From Cordilura impudica (lineage: Eukaryota > Arthropoda > Insecta > Diptera > Scathophagidae): a stretch of 64,000 nt of DNA. Location of the stretch: the NCBI GenBank assembly GCA_963682025.1, contig OY821521.1, positions 57,941,408 to 58,005,407 of the forward strand. Reading direction: 5' to 3'. The notes below the pieces were generated by a model, which saw only the letters and a list, made by a program, of their open reading frames with translations, searched no databases and was not told the DNA's origin. Position 1 is the stretch's first letter. Every line of letters begins with the position of its first letter. Position numbers and translations under genes: made by a program. Positions 21,404-32,089 of this stretch are shown piece after piece.

Positions 21404-22863
21404 TGTGAGTCCGATCACAGGGGAGATGTGTAAACATCTAGTAATTAAAGATTTTTAATTATATCAGTATTTTTAATTAATTAATTATTTAATTATTATT
21501 ACTGTCTAATTAGTTAACCATTTTTAATTCCAGTATTATTAGTTAGTTAATTAATTATTTAATTATTATTACTGTTTAATTAATTAATTGTTTTTAATTT
21601 CAGTATTATTAATTAATTAATTATTTAATTATTATTACTGTTTAATTAGTTAATTATTTTTAATTCCAGTATTATTAATTAATTAATTAATTATTTAATT
21701 ATTACTCTTTAATTAATTAATAATTTTTAATTTCAGTATTTTTAATTAAATAATTATTTAATTATTATTACTGTTTAATTAATTACTAATTTTTTATTCC
21801 AGTATTATTAACTAATTAATTAATTATTTAATTATTATTAATGTTTAATTAATTAATAATTTTTAATTTCAGTATTATTAATTAATTAATTAACTAATTA
21901 ATTATTTAATTATTATTACTGTTTTAATTAATTATTTTTAATTTCAGTATTATTAATTAATTAATAATCAATTATTTAATTATTATTACTGTTTAATTAA
22001 TTAAAGTTTTAGTTCCAGTATTATTAATTAATTATTTATTTAATTATTATTACTATTTAATTAGTTAATTATATTTAATTCCAGTATTATTAATTAATTA
22101 TTTAACTATTTTTACTGTTTAATTAATTAATAATTTTTAATTTCAGTATTATTAATTAATTAATTATTTAATTATTATTATTGTTTAATTAATTATTTTT
22201 AATTCCAGTATTGTTAATTAATTAATTAATTATTTAATTATTGTTACTGTTTAATTAATTAAGTATTTTTAATTCCAGTATTATTAATTAATTAATTAAT
22301 TATTTAATTATTATTACTGTTTAATTAATTAATAATTTTTGATTTCAGTATTATTAATTAATTAATTATTTAATTATTATTACTATTTAATTAGTTAATT
22401 ATTTTTAATTCCAGTATTATTAATTAATTAATTAATTAATTAATTAATTATGTAATTATTATTACTGTTTCAATTAATTATTTTTAAGTTCAGTATTATT
22501 AATTAATTAATAATCAATTATTTAATTATTATTACTGTTTAATTAATTAAATTTTTAGTTCCAGTATTATTAATTAATTATTTAGTTAATTATTATTACT
22601 ATTTAATTAGCTAATTATATTTAATTCCAGTATTATTAATTAATTATTTAACTATTATTACTGTTTAATTAATTAATAATTTTTAATTTCAGTTTTATTA
22701 ATTAATTAATTATTTAATTATTATTACTGTTTAATTAGTTAATTATTTTTAATTCCATTATTATTAACTAATTAATTAATTATTTAATTATTATTACTGT
22801 TTAATTAATTAATTATTTTTAATTACTAGATGTTTACACATCTCTCTTGTGATCGGACTCACA
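21404..22863. mobile_element. Terminal-inverted-repeat element filled with an AT-rich minisatellite
   Basis: The left end TGTGAGTCCGATCACAGGGG continues AGATGTGTAAACATCTAGTAATT. It is mirrored at 22821-22863 with two mismatches over 43 bases. Everything between is a tandem array of a unit about 65-85 bases long, roughly AGTATTATTAATTAATTAAT then TATTTAATTATTATTACTG then TTTAATTAATTAATAATTTT. Around nineteen copies vary in the number of TTAA steps. There is no gene. The same terminal repeat encloses a completely different array at 31203-32089. Confidence 0.85.
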
Positions 22864-23169
22864 ATGATTTTTTTCTTCTGATAAATTGCGTTTTCTCTAA
22901 ACTATAATTAATATGTACATACGATACAACTTTTTGAATAATGCCAAATAAAATTTTGGTCTTATAATTATTTCTTCCAGTGTATTTGGAGTGATTGTTT
23001 TTGAGCAAAGATGAAAAACACGAACGAAGAAAATCAACAGATTACAAGCGGAAGGCAAATTCAAAACGCCCAGAATAATCCATTCCATAAGTCTTAATAA
23101 AAATATTAAGACGTAATATAGACTATGTTCTGGAAGCTATTTCTAAGTAGCAAGGAACAAGAACAACTT
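22864..23169. other. Unassigned spacer
   Basis: AT-rich with no recognised feature. Confidence 0.4.
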
Positions 23170-23605
23170 TGCTGAGTCAATATAGAAAACAAGCATAAAT
23201 CAAATTTTTATTGCTATTGTTATTAATTTGCGGCATGCATATATGAATAAGTCAATAAATGGACCGACCACTTACTTTTCTCAAAAACTTGCATATACTA
23301 AATTTTGCTGTTTGTTTATATATTTAAGTGAAGATTGAGAATATATATAATAGATACACATACACCAATTTTTATCAATATCTATAACCTGGATCTTACA
23401 ACCTGTCAGATACGGGTTATTTGTATGGGGGCTACGTCTGAACATGCAAAGATATTCAGCAATTTCAATAAAATTCGTTCTATGTTCGATAAAAACTTTT
23501 GTACTAAATTGCATCAAAATATATTCATATTTGGGACGAGTAGTTTCATTAAAAAGGTTTTCACGGACACACTAACGGACGGACGGACGGACAGACAAAA
23601 TTAAA
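23170..23605 (-). mobile_element. INE-1-like family A fragment, copy A9
   Basis: A diverged family A piece without its 3' hairpin. Recognisable are TATATTTAAGTGAAGATTGA, ATTTGTATGGGGGCTACGTC, a TTGCATCAAAATATATTCAT block and the GGACGGACGGACGGACAGAC core. It is truncated beyond the core. Confidence 0.7.
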
Positions 23606-23736
23606 AAAAAAGGAAATAGAAAAATAAAATAAAATAATTAGTACTTCGTATGACAACGTTTGGCATCAATTATGTCTCCGTTGGAATTTTAATAAATTTT
23701 TCTAAAATTGTTGTTTTCTCCTTGGCAGTGTTTTTT

Positions 23737-23875
23737 TTTTTTTAATTTAACGCACAAGTTTTCGATTGGGTTTAGGTTCGGGCAGATGTATCAAACATTT
23801 TGTTACAATTATACAGAAGCCAAGATTATGCCATATTTAAGACAACTTTGTGGTCATTATCTTGATGAAATTTGA
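23737..23875 (-). pseudogene. Tc1-like (DD34E) transposase remnant
   Basis: The minus strand reads FHQDNDHKVVLNMA, a stop, then SWLLYNC. After a one-base shift it reads CPNLNPIENL, matching the second aspartate and glutamate motifs of Tc1-like transposases (QQDNDPKHT and SPDLNPIEN). The D-to-E spacing is about 34. The rest of the gene is not recognisable. Confidence 0.72.
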
Positions 23876-24148
23876 ATTGCGGCTTTCTAGCACCATAATA
23901 CTCAACTTTGTCTGTACTAGATATGAACCAGAGATTTGCAATGAGCATTGAAAAAACGAGCAGAGTTGAATTATGGTTAATAATTTCTTGTACTTATAAG
24001 CACTTATATTTTTGAAATGTTGTCGAACCTCATATCGACTCTAAAGTTTGAAGTACTCATGATACTCATATTCAAAAACATTTATGACATTTTTGATTTA
24101 ATCTCTCCCTCTCTTAATGTGTATAGACGATGCAAATTGGCTGTTATT

Positions 24149-25364
24149 CAGTGTTGCCATTTTAGCATTTTAGTTGCTAGATTTAGCAACTTTTTTTTAT
24201 CGTTTAGCATCCAAAATTTATGAAAAGATGCTAGATGCTAACTTGGCATTTTTTATTAATAAAAAGTTGCTTTTAGCATCTTTTTTATATTTTTTTCATT
24301 ATTTTTGAATACAGAATTTTAATTTTAATGGTATTGGTATGTTTTAATTTCTCAAAGTGTAATACGAGAATTTTGTGTACTACTCTTTTTACCACTCTGC
24401 TCGTTTCATTCAACAAATATAACAAAACATTTTGAAATAGAAGAATGTAAACACCAACAACAGTTTTTAATGAGTTAAAAAGTCGATTGCCAAAAAATAT
24501 TATTGTATTAAAAAGATGCCAAAATTTTCCATACAAATCACATTAAACCGGGTAAAAGAACCGATAACCAATATATTAGAAGAGTTTAAACTTAGATCAT
24601 CTGAAACAGAAAAAAATTCAAATCCAATGGAGTTATATCACAGAACAATATTGGGATACAACACTGAATACAACCTCTTTATGGATTGAAGTTAACAAAA
24701 TTTCTATTGGCGAAAATACATTTAAAAAGTTATCAATATTTGTATTGTCTTTATTAGTTTTGTCTTTCTCAAAAGCCGAAGTTGAACGTATGTTTAGTTT
24801 AATGGCTTTAGTTAAAAGCAAACTTTGAACAGAATAAAATTCGAGTTGTTATGTTCTGTAATACGTATAAAAGAGGGTTTGGAATTGAAAATTGGGTGTT
24901 GTTACACTTACTATATACCGAGCGATGTCGCTGATAAAAGCCGATCGTCAGAAAAATATCAGGCCAAGAAGAACTTGAAGGTGAAGACATCACAGAAATA
25001 TTAGAATCCATAAACCAATTATTGTAATATAATCGTATTTTTTGATAACGTAAATTCCGTTACATTGGACATTAAAAAAAGTCACTCTAGCATTAAAAAT
25101 ATTTAATTTAAAATAAAAAAATTAATTAATAAAAATTAATAAAAATTACATAAGATGTCCAATTACACAGAAGTCCAAAATAATTTTAATTAAAATTTAA
25201 AAAATATAAATTGAAACTTATGTTTTATATTAATTTTTTGATTTAAAAACCAAAGAATTTATTATAAGTATTAAATTGGCATCTTTTTTTTTGACTCCAG
25301 TACGTTTTAGCATCTTTTTTTTTTGCAATTTAGCATCTTCACAATTTCAAATTATGGCAATACT
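24149..25364 (+). mobile_element. hAT derivative (CAGTGTTGCC family), copy a
   Basis: Ends are CAGTGTTGCCATTTTAGC and, inverted, CAGTATTGCCATAATTTG. Flanks CTGTTATT (24141-24148) and CTATGATT (25365-25372) look like an aged 8-bp duplication. The interior is an internally deleted transposase: FSKAEVERMFSLMALVKSK (about 24772-24826) is the hAT C-terminal dimerisation motif, followed by frameshifts. GATGCTA and AGCATCTTTTTT motifs are repeated near both ends. Related copies lie at 35480-36692 and, split, at 34370-40233. Confidence 0.82.
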
Positions 25365-25433
25365 GCTATGATTTGAATACGAACATGAAAATACTCATTG
25401 TAAGGTTGTAAATTTGCTTTTTTTCGTTGCGTA

Positions 25434-26167
25434 AATCTGTGGTTTTCTAGAATAACCGCGTATGTCATAAAATCGAAATGTTCAGGGGAGCCAACAAACG
25501 TTATATTTTAAATCATGGGCTCGATATAAAGTTTTTAGAGCTTTTTATTTAACAGTCCTGTAGATATGGGCAATAAATACTTTATATAAATTTTTGAGTC
25601 AAAAATCTTCACAGGAATAGTTCCTAGAGAAGGACGAAAAAAAAAATATGTAAATAACAGTTAAAGTGTGTGCAGATAAAACAACTTATGTCGACAAAGG
25701 TCGTTTTCTTTGAAAAAGAAAACTACCAATGCAACCACCCATGTAGACAAACATAAGTTGTTGTTGCTTGAAAAATTGATTTTTTTGTTCGTCAACAAAA
25801 AGTTAACGGAACTTAATAACGTATCAAGAATAATAGTGACAAAAAAAACAGAAATAAACACACAAGTTTTTATAAGTGGTTATATACTCAAAAATAATTC
25901 AAAATTATTTTGCATTTTTTTTTCGTTTTCTGAGAAAATAATTTGTCAGCGATCAAACGTAGGTTGACATACGTCGATAGTGCTGCAAATTAATTTAATA
26001 AACATTTAAGGTACGTCGTTATTTAAAGAAAAAACTCAGAAATGGTCAATATTTTTTTTTTTTAAATTCAACACATGTAAAGAGCGTTAAAAATTAATAT
26101 ATTTGGCATCGTTAACTCAAAACTGACAAAAATGGACATACGCGGCTATTCCAGAAACCCACAGAAA
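25434..26167. mobile_element. Tc1/mariner-type MITE, family G
   Basis: The left end AATCTGTGGTTTTCTAGAAT continues AACCGCGTATGTC and is mirrored at the right as GACATACGCGGCTATTCCAG continuing AAACCCACAGAAA. TA flanks both ends. There is no transposase. The first part recurs at 41505-41815. The short internal frames are not credible genes. Confidence 0.7.
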
Positions 26168-26455
26168 TATGCATGTACCTGTACATGGATGAGTTGAATG
26201 AGTTGATTTAATTGTAGGTATTATAAATATTTTCGTCAAATTTTAAATCAAACTGATGTAAGTTATGAATCAAATAGTTAAGGGATAGTGTGAGCATGAT
26301 TTCGACGTCGGTTCATGCGAATATGAGTACACCAGAGTAGTTGGATTTCAATGATCTCTACCCAGTTATACTTCAAATGTCATGAGTGATTATGAGTATC
26401 GAAAAATGACTTTTTGCTGATCTCTGATGTCAACCCTCAAACTACGAACCCTCAG
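26168..26455. other. Unassigned spacer before the Transib element
   Basis: Ordinary AT-rich sequence. The last five bases before the element (26456-26460, CTATG) are its target duplication. Confidence 0.45.
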
Positions 26456-26460
26456 CTATG

Positions 26461-26493
26461 CACAGTGGGTCAAACGACCGGTTTTTGAGGCAA
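26461..26493. repeat. Transib left terminal repeat, RAG-signal-like
   Basis: It begins with CACAGTG, identical to the consensus heptamer of V(D)J recombination signals. GGTCAAACGACC follows (an imperfect palindrome of 12 bases), then GGTTTTTGA. The resemblance of Transib ends to the heptamer is established in the literature; the 12-base spacing to an inverted nonamer-like tract is my observation. Confidence 0.9.
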
Positions 26494-26799
26494 TAAATCA
26501 CAGGAAGCACCTAGACCTTTAAAATTTGGAACAGATGACTACTGTGGGTATCTTAGTCGTTTGTAAAAATTTCAAGCCGATCCGCCCTGACCACGCCCAC
26601 TTCTAATATTTCTATTGTTTGCTATGTTAAAGGTCACCGGAAATTAATACAATTTTAAAATTATTCAACAAAAATTTACCCAATTTATAATAGTAAGTTT
26701 ACATGCATTTTTTAGAGTGTACTTTTAAGCTCAACTTACAAACTAATGTGATCTGCCAATGCCATCACGATTTAGTCCCACTAAAAAGAGAACATTTAA

Positions 26800-29225
26800 T
26801 TATATAAAAGTTAGTATTTTATAATAAAGCCTTACATCAAAATTATCCAATGTTTCATCAACTTCTAACTCTATATTAACATTGGGTAGAACATCTGTCT
26901 CCTCTTCGAAATCAGATAAAGCTTCATTTGTGATAGCACGTGACGTAGTCGGCAATTGATACTCGGGAATATCAGGAATCTTTAAAAGAGAAATAACTTC
27001 TCTTGGAAGCTGCAAACTTTTCTTTGCTGAATGGCGGTTCTTTATACAAATACTGGATAAAAATGGGTCAGAAGAATCCATGGCTCTGTTAAAAACATCA
27101 GATATATTGTGTTCTCTGGAATCCTTTCGTGCATGCTCTATGCGATCCTTTTTATAAAATTTGTTTCTCGCTTCAGAAGCATTTTCTCCAGCGCATCCAA
27201 GAGGCACTATTGAGGCTTGTATTATTTGTGAAGAATGTGCTAAAATTTTATGCAAGGTCGCTGACATTGGGTACCATTTGTAATTTTGAAAATATATTTC
27301 GGCAGTTACATAGCAAAAACTCCTAAAGTTTTCGACACTTAACTCAAAATTGCAAGAAATTGCAATTAGTATGATTTGCAAGTGTTTTAAAAACTCGATG
27401 TTAACATTTGTTATAGATGCAAATAATTCCGGATTTGAAAATGCTCTTCGTGCAGCATTGCCGTCGTTGGTTGAGCCACTCCCATTACTTTTTGGCTTAT
27501 GGACATGAAGACCCATTTTCTGCCAGAATTGTTGTTGAATTTCACTTTTTCTCTGTTGCAGTAGTAATTTGTCCTCAGCACTTCGAATTTGCCATTTTTT
27601 AATATGAAGTCTATATGAAAGATTAAGAACAAATTCTAAGCATCGAATCCATGCGTGTAATGGGCTTATGCCATACTTTAATGAATTTGGTTTTGGCTGA
27701 AACACCAATGAACTTAAATCATTTATTGACAAAAACTGCTTCGGATTCCCACCACAAATTGGGCACGACTGAGAAGACTTTGTTTCCGTAAGCACGTTCA
27801 GGACTTTCCCATCAATTAAAGTCATAATCAGTTCAAACTTTACTAATATCTTTCTACCATTTACTAAAAAATATTCTAAAGGCTCAAGATTTTTTATTTG
27901 CACATCCAAATTGTTTTTTTCTTTCAATATATGTTCCTTGTTTCCTTTATAAATTAAATTTTAAGGGGTCGGCAAAAACGAACCGATTGAGGTGTACGAT
28001 TAATCCAAACTGTTGCATAATGAGACGTGATTATTTTCAGTGGTATAACTGATGTTACAAATAGCGAGTTATCTAAGCTTTCTGGGGCGTTGGTGCTAAA
28101 TATTTGTTTAAATGAACTTTGCCCAGTGGAACCGTCGAAACCATAAGATAAAACCAAAGTAACTTCATTCAGCTCAGGTATTTGCACTAAAACTTCTTCT
28201 TGGTAGGACAAAATTCTTTTTGCAGTATGGTTAACTAAGCTCTGCAGGGGAATTTGTGCTGATGATTCCGATACCATTAATCCTTCAGGTCGGCATTGCA
28301 GTTTGCACTCTCGAATTTTTTGGTAATGTGGATAAATATCACAGTTTCGTGATTTGCTCATTTCCCTAATGTTTATGTACTGTTGCTTTGTTAAATTATT
28401 CTCTATCAAAAATAATAATGCTTCTTCTGGGGAGAGTGGTAATGGTTTTTTTTTCATGGCATGTTACAACTTGTCTTATTTCAGCCCTAGATGGTAATGA
28501 AGCTACTTCCTTTAAAACAAAATTTAAGTCATTTGCTTTTGATGCATGAGCTGCTATTGAAGCAGCATGAACCAATAAATTGGTATCGTGTCCCTGTACG
28601 GACGATATCTCGGAAGCAAGTTTTCGTTTTTGCCGCGCACTTCCCTCGCTGTATCCAACATGAGGACGACCTCTTTTCTTTCCGACATCACTTTCAGAGA
28701 ATTTAAATTCAGTCTCATTCGATAACCATAAACTTTCGTATTTTTCAAATCTCTTCGCACATCTATGATTCTTGTTCCACTTTTGGTTAGCATATGCACA
28801 AAAATTGTAAATTTTCTTTTTAATTGTTGCCATACATTCTTCATCCACACTTCTGTTAAATTTCGTGAAAATCCAGTTGACAACAGTTGTAGCATTTCGA
28901 TTATTTTGTAACCAAAAATTGAATATATCAGTATTTTTTATATTTACGCAATCTTAAAAGTGAAATATAAATAATTTAACGCAATTTGGGGCAATTGGTT
29001 ATTTAAACACATGAAAGTACACATCATGACCTTTCTCCACATGTATAGTGTTCCAACAATACATCCCAATAAACTAAGTACTACGCCAAGAAACACACGG
29101 TCGGCAACCAAAACTACACAGAAAAGACGACACACTTTGTAACAACAAAATATTAACTACAACAATATTTTTATGAAACTTATTAATAACATTTTTTTTA
29201 ACGTACCTGTATTAATATTTTCCAT
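26800..29225 (-). pseudogene. Transib (RAG1-related) transposase, intron-containing, frameshifted
   Basis: A transposase of the superfamily from which the RAG1 core is thought to derive. A short first exon (29225-29207, MENINT) ends at a GTACGT donor. A 254-base intron runs to TTTTAAG, and exon 2 resumes in phase at 28952. Landmarks in order: KKRGRPHVGYSEGSARQ (about 28675), LSYGFDGSTGQSSFKQIFS (first catalytic Asp region), VWINRTPQSVRFCRPLK (about 27995), IDGKVLNVLTE (second Asp) with CPICGG, NGSGSTNDGNAARRAF, and GENASEARNKFYKKDRIEHA (catalytic Glu, aligning with the RAG1 E962 region). Frameshifts lie in an A-run near 28450 and near 27955, the latter followed by stops in the original frame. 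About 700 codons in total match the family length. Recently inactivated. Confidence 0.9.
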
Positions 29226-29461
29226 TTTAGAAAATTTTGTTTTAGATTATATATTTTGTTAAGCAATAGTTTTAATATCAGGCACAATAAAGCGGAATAT
29301 GAGAGAATAAAGCAAACCAAAAAAACTTCAACTTTGACAGCTTGGCTTTAAGTCATGGGTTGCCGCCTGATTCTGATTTTTTATTTTTGGGTATCTGAAA
29401 ATGTGTAGTACAAAATGCCATTATCAATTTTTTGAAATAGTTCACTATATAATTGGATTTT

Positions 29462-29494
29462 TTGCCTCAAAAACCAGTCATTTGACCCACAGTG
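29462..29494. repeat. Transib right terminal repeat
   Basis: Inverted, it reads CACTGTGGGTCAAATGACTG then GTTTTTGAGGCAA, differing from the left end at three positions (heptamer base 4 and two in the 12-base block). The CTATG duplication follows directly. Confidence 0.9.
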
Positions 29495-29499
29495 CTATG

Positions 29500-30243
29500 G
29501 TATGAAAGCGATGGACATTTAAATTCTGATTTGTTCAAAACTTCCAGTTGATGTAGTAGACAAAATTACTCTACCCAAGTACAATGAGCACTCTACAAAA
29601 TTTTTTATCCAATTTTGCTAAAAAAAAATATCTCGAATAATATATTTATTTTATTGCAATGCTACCGTGAACTAAAAGACCTCGCAGGAACATAACGACA
29701 TGCTACTGAACATTTTACTTTAGTTTGGTAATTGATTCCTGAATTATTCTAAATTAAATTTATATGGAGACTAAAGCATAAATGCTGTCGATTTTTTGCT
29801 TTATTACTGGTTGATGAATATGAAATGAGCATGTAATATGGAATAGTATACCACATTTTTCATATATCAATATTCCACATTCGCCGATTGACAACCAAAA
29901 TAAAAAAAAAATAATTAATATAAAATTTTAAGCAAAATAAACGAACATAATAACTAAATTCAAATATTTCTTTATTCATAAATTTTTAACATATTGAACA
30001 TACTGGAGAAAAAACCTAACACACCCAAAAATATTTCCTGACTAACGATCAACATACCGTCAGTAGTATTTTCTAAGCCTCACGTGTATTCTTAAGGGCA
30101 CTTGTCAAATTCACCATCACGCATTGTGGTGGTATTAATGAAAATTTGTTTCTATGTGTCACACCGACGATATTTGATAGGAAATCAAAAATTTTGATTT
30201 TGTTGGTGACACACATCCAACTGTATTATAGTGCCCTTCAATA
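29500..30243. other. AT-rich stretch without recognised genes
   Basis: About 740 bases between the Transib and a dead mariner. No frame, inverted repeat or known repeat recognised. Confidence 0.45.
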
Positions 30244-30900
30244 AAGGGTGATTTTTTTTATAATCAGTTAACGATTCACGCAACTTATAGATTAGGCTAA
30301 TTTTGATGGGTCTGTTAATCAACGATATTGCACATGCGGAGTGTGACCAATCCACAACATACATTACAACGTACATTTCATCCAGAAATATGCACCGTTT
30401 GATGCGGTTTGCACGCTGGTGGCATCATCAGACCTTATTTCTTCAAAAATTATGCCGGTGTTCGCCTTACGGCCCATGGAGATCGTTACCGCGCCATGAT
30501 CATGAATGCCATTGATCGAGTAGAGATGTAGTTTTAGCAGGATGGCCCTACGTGCCATACACCGACCGCAACCATCGACTTTTTGAAATTCAAATTTGGC
30601 GATCAGTTGATTTCGAGAACTGGATCTGTCAAATGGCCTCCAAGGTCGTGTGTTTTGATACCTCTCATTTATTTCCTGTGGGGCTACGCGAAGTCACTGG
30701 TTTATGATGATAAACCAGCAACAATTGATGTCTTTAAAGCCAACATTGTTCTTGATATTAGTGACTACGGCCAGTAATGCTCGAAAAAGTGATCCAAAAT
30801 TGAATGTCCAGAATTTTGGCCAAAGTAACTTTCAAATGGAAATGCCAAGTACTGATCTTTCGAATTAAAAAATTTTTTTTGCGTAAAACTGTGTAAGAAT
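30244..30900 (+). pseudogene. Dead DD41D mariner relic
   Basis: The left end AAGGGTGATTTTTTTT after a TA (30242-30243) resembles the terminal repeat of mariner 2. The N-terminal coding third is deleted. From about 30370 frames restore HAGGII-PYFF, GDRYRAM, QDGPTCHT and KWPPRSCVLIPLIYFLWGYA, the transposase core from just after the first aspartate motif. At the third catalytic position aspartate is isoleucine (PLIYF for PLDYF), and the preceding CDL is CVL. In-frame stops occur at 30397 and around 30528-30535. The right terminal repeat is missing. Related to mariner 2 but much older. Confidence 0.85.
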
Positions 30901-30929
30901 TACGTTAGCTCATCTGATCTCCTTACTAT

Positions 30930-31145
30930 CTATGCAACCTATATCCCACCCAAAATGGCATGTAGCTGCCATATATGGGCAAGGGCTTCACAGTCTACTT
31001 TGAAGCTTGGCGACAATATAGAGAGGAGGGCGTTTGTGTTTATCGTTAACAGTACGGCACAAGCCGTATGTGAAGTAAATTTCCTGCTAGGTCAAATATC
31101 CACAGATACTACTCCCTCCTTCCTCCTGTCCATAACATACTTTAC
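30930..31145 (+). pseudogene. Non-LTR retrotransposon C-terminal fragment
   Basis: The frame reads CSHIWARASQSTLKLGDNIE then RRAFVFI, corresponding to the YCSHVWGGA..STL..LDRIQRRA segment after the reverse transcriptase of many LINEs, then a degraded tail ending near an A-run at 31187. It is probably a 5'-truncated insertion. Clade not assigned. Confidence 0.6.
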
Positions 31146-31202
31146 TAATATCAACACAGTGCACATCATTGTTGATGTATGTATATAAAAAAAAAAAAAT
31201 CA

Positions 31203-32089
31203 TGTGAGTCCGATCACAAGGGAGATGTGTAAACATCAACATCATATTTTCCAGTGCATAAAAAATAAGTCGATTATGCTTTTTTCTGAAATTCAATTGA
31301 TGTTTTCTGAAATACAATTGATGTTTTCTGAAATACAATTGATGATTTCTGAAATACAATTGATGTTTTCTGAAATTCTATTTATGTTTTCTGAAATTCA
31401 CATGATGTTTTCTGAAATACAATTGATGTTTTCTGAAATACAGTTTATGTTTTCTGAAATTCAATTGATGTTTTCTGAAACCAGAATGATGTTTTCTGAA
31501 ATTATATAGATGTTTTCTGAAATTCTATTTATGTTTTCTGAAATTCAAACGATGTTTTCTGAAATTATATTGATGGTTTCTGAAATACAATTGATGTTTT
31601 CTGAAATACAATTGATGTTTTCTGAAATACAATTGATGTTTTCTGAAATTCATTTGATGTTTTCTGAAATTCAATTGATGTTTTCTGAAACCCGAATGAT
31701 GTTTTCTGAAATTATCTTGATGTTTTCTGAAATTCTACTGATGCTTTCTGAAATTCAATTGATGTTTTCTGAAACTCGAATAATGTTTTCTGAAATTATA
31801 TTGATGTTTTCTGAAATTCTATTTATGTTTTCTGAAATTCAAACGATGTTTTCTGAAATTATATTGAGGGTTTCTGAAATACAATTGATGTTTTCTGAAA
31901 TATAATTGATGTTTTTGAAAGACAATAGGAAAATGTTTAGAAAAGAACATATCATAATTTTTTCACAAATACAATCAAATAAAGTCACACCGATTTACAC
32001 TTCAGCTCACACCGATGTGTTACGCTGTTTTTGCGATTGTATTGTGAAATAGAAATTTACCCCCCTGCGCGTATAGATGTTTACACATC
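31203..32089. mobile_element. Terminal-inverted-repeat element carrying a 21-bp tandem array
   Basis: The left terminus TGTGAGTCCGATCACAAGGG continuing AGATGTGTAAACATC is the same as at 21404. The right side retains only GATGTTTACACATC (32076-32089), so the outer part is lost. A 21-bp array fills 31270-31918, followed by about 160 unique bases with two CACACCGAT motifs. No transposase. Confidence 0.75.
31270..31918. repeat. 21-bp minisatellite, about 30 copies
   Basis: The unit is close to ATGTTTTCTGAAATTCAATTG. Variants cluster in the last six bases (ACAATTG, TCTATTT, TATATTG, CCAGA ATG). Because 21 is a multiple of three, one frame stays open over most of the array as a heptapeptide repeat MFSEIQL, broken by a TAG at 31507-31509. 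I regard the frame as a by-product of the unit length. Confidence 0.92.

Larger units (their letters stand above)
26461..29494 (-). mobile_element. Transib element, nearly complete
   Basis: The termini are inverted repeats of about 33 bases with three mismatches. The left starts CACAGTGGGTCAAACGACCG and the right, inverted, CACTGTGGGTCAAATGACTG; both continue GTTTTTGAGGCAA. A perfect 5-bp direct repeat, CTATG, flanks them (26456-26460 and 29495-29499). CAC-initiated ends with a 5-bp GC-containing duplication are the Transib signature. The 3.03-kb length fits the superfamily. A full-length but frameshifted transposase occupies most of the minus strand. Confidence 0.93.

Noticed and set aside
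21404..22863. Replication origin or centromeric unit based on the AT-rich array
   Set aside because: The array is bounded by transposon-type inverted repeats; sequence alone gives no support for an origin or centromere function.
26461..26493. True 12-spacer recombination signal
   Set aside because: The nonamer-like tract is in the inverted orientation and may simply be a T-run, so only the heptamer resemblance is claimed.
28554..28895. 113-codon minus-strand frame near the Transib N-terminus
   Set aside because: It is an alternative frame of the region whose conserved KKRGRP motif is read in the other frame.
26461..29494. A RAG-like two-gene locus (RAG1 plus RAG2 partner)
   Set aside because: No second open frame with kelch or PHD motifs lies between the terminal repeats; the single transposase fits ordinary Transib.
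31204..31905. Two consecutive frames of MFSEIQL heptads as a structural protein gene
   Set aside because: They are the translation of a 21-bp minisatellite with no unique sequence, start context or other domain.
31270..31918. CRISPR-like regular array
   Set aside because: Units are directly adjacent without unique spacers, and the DNA is eukaryotic.
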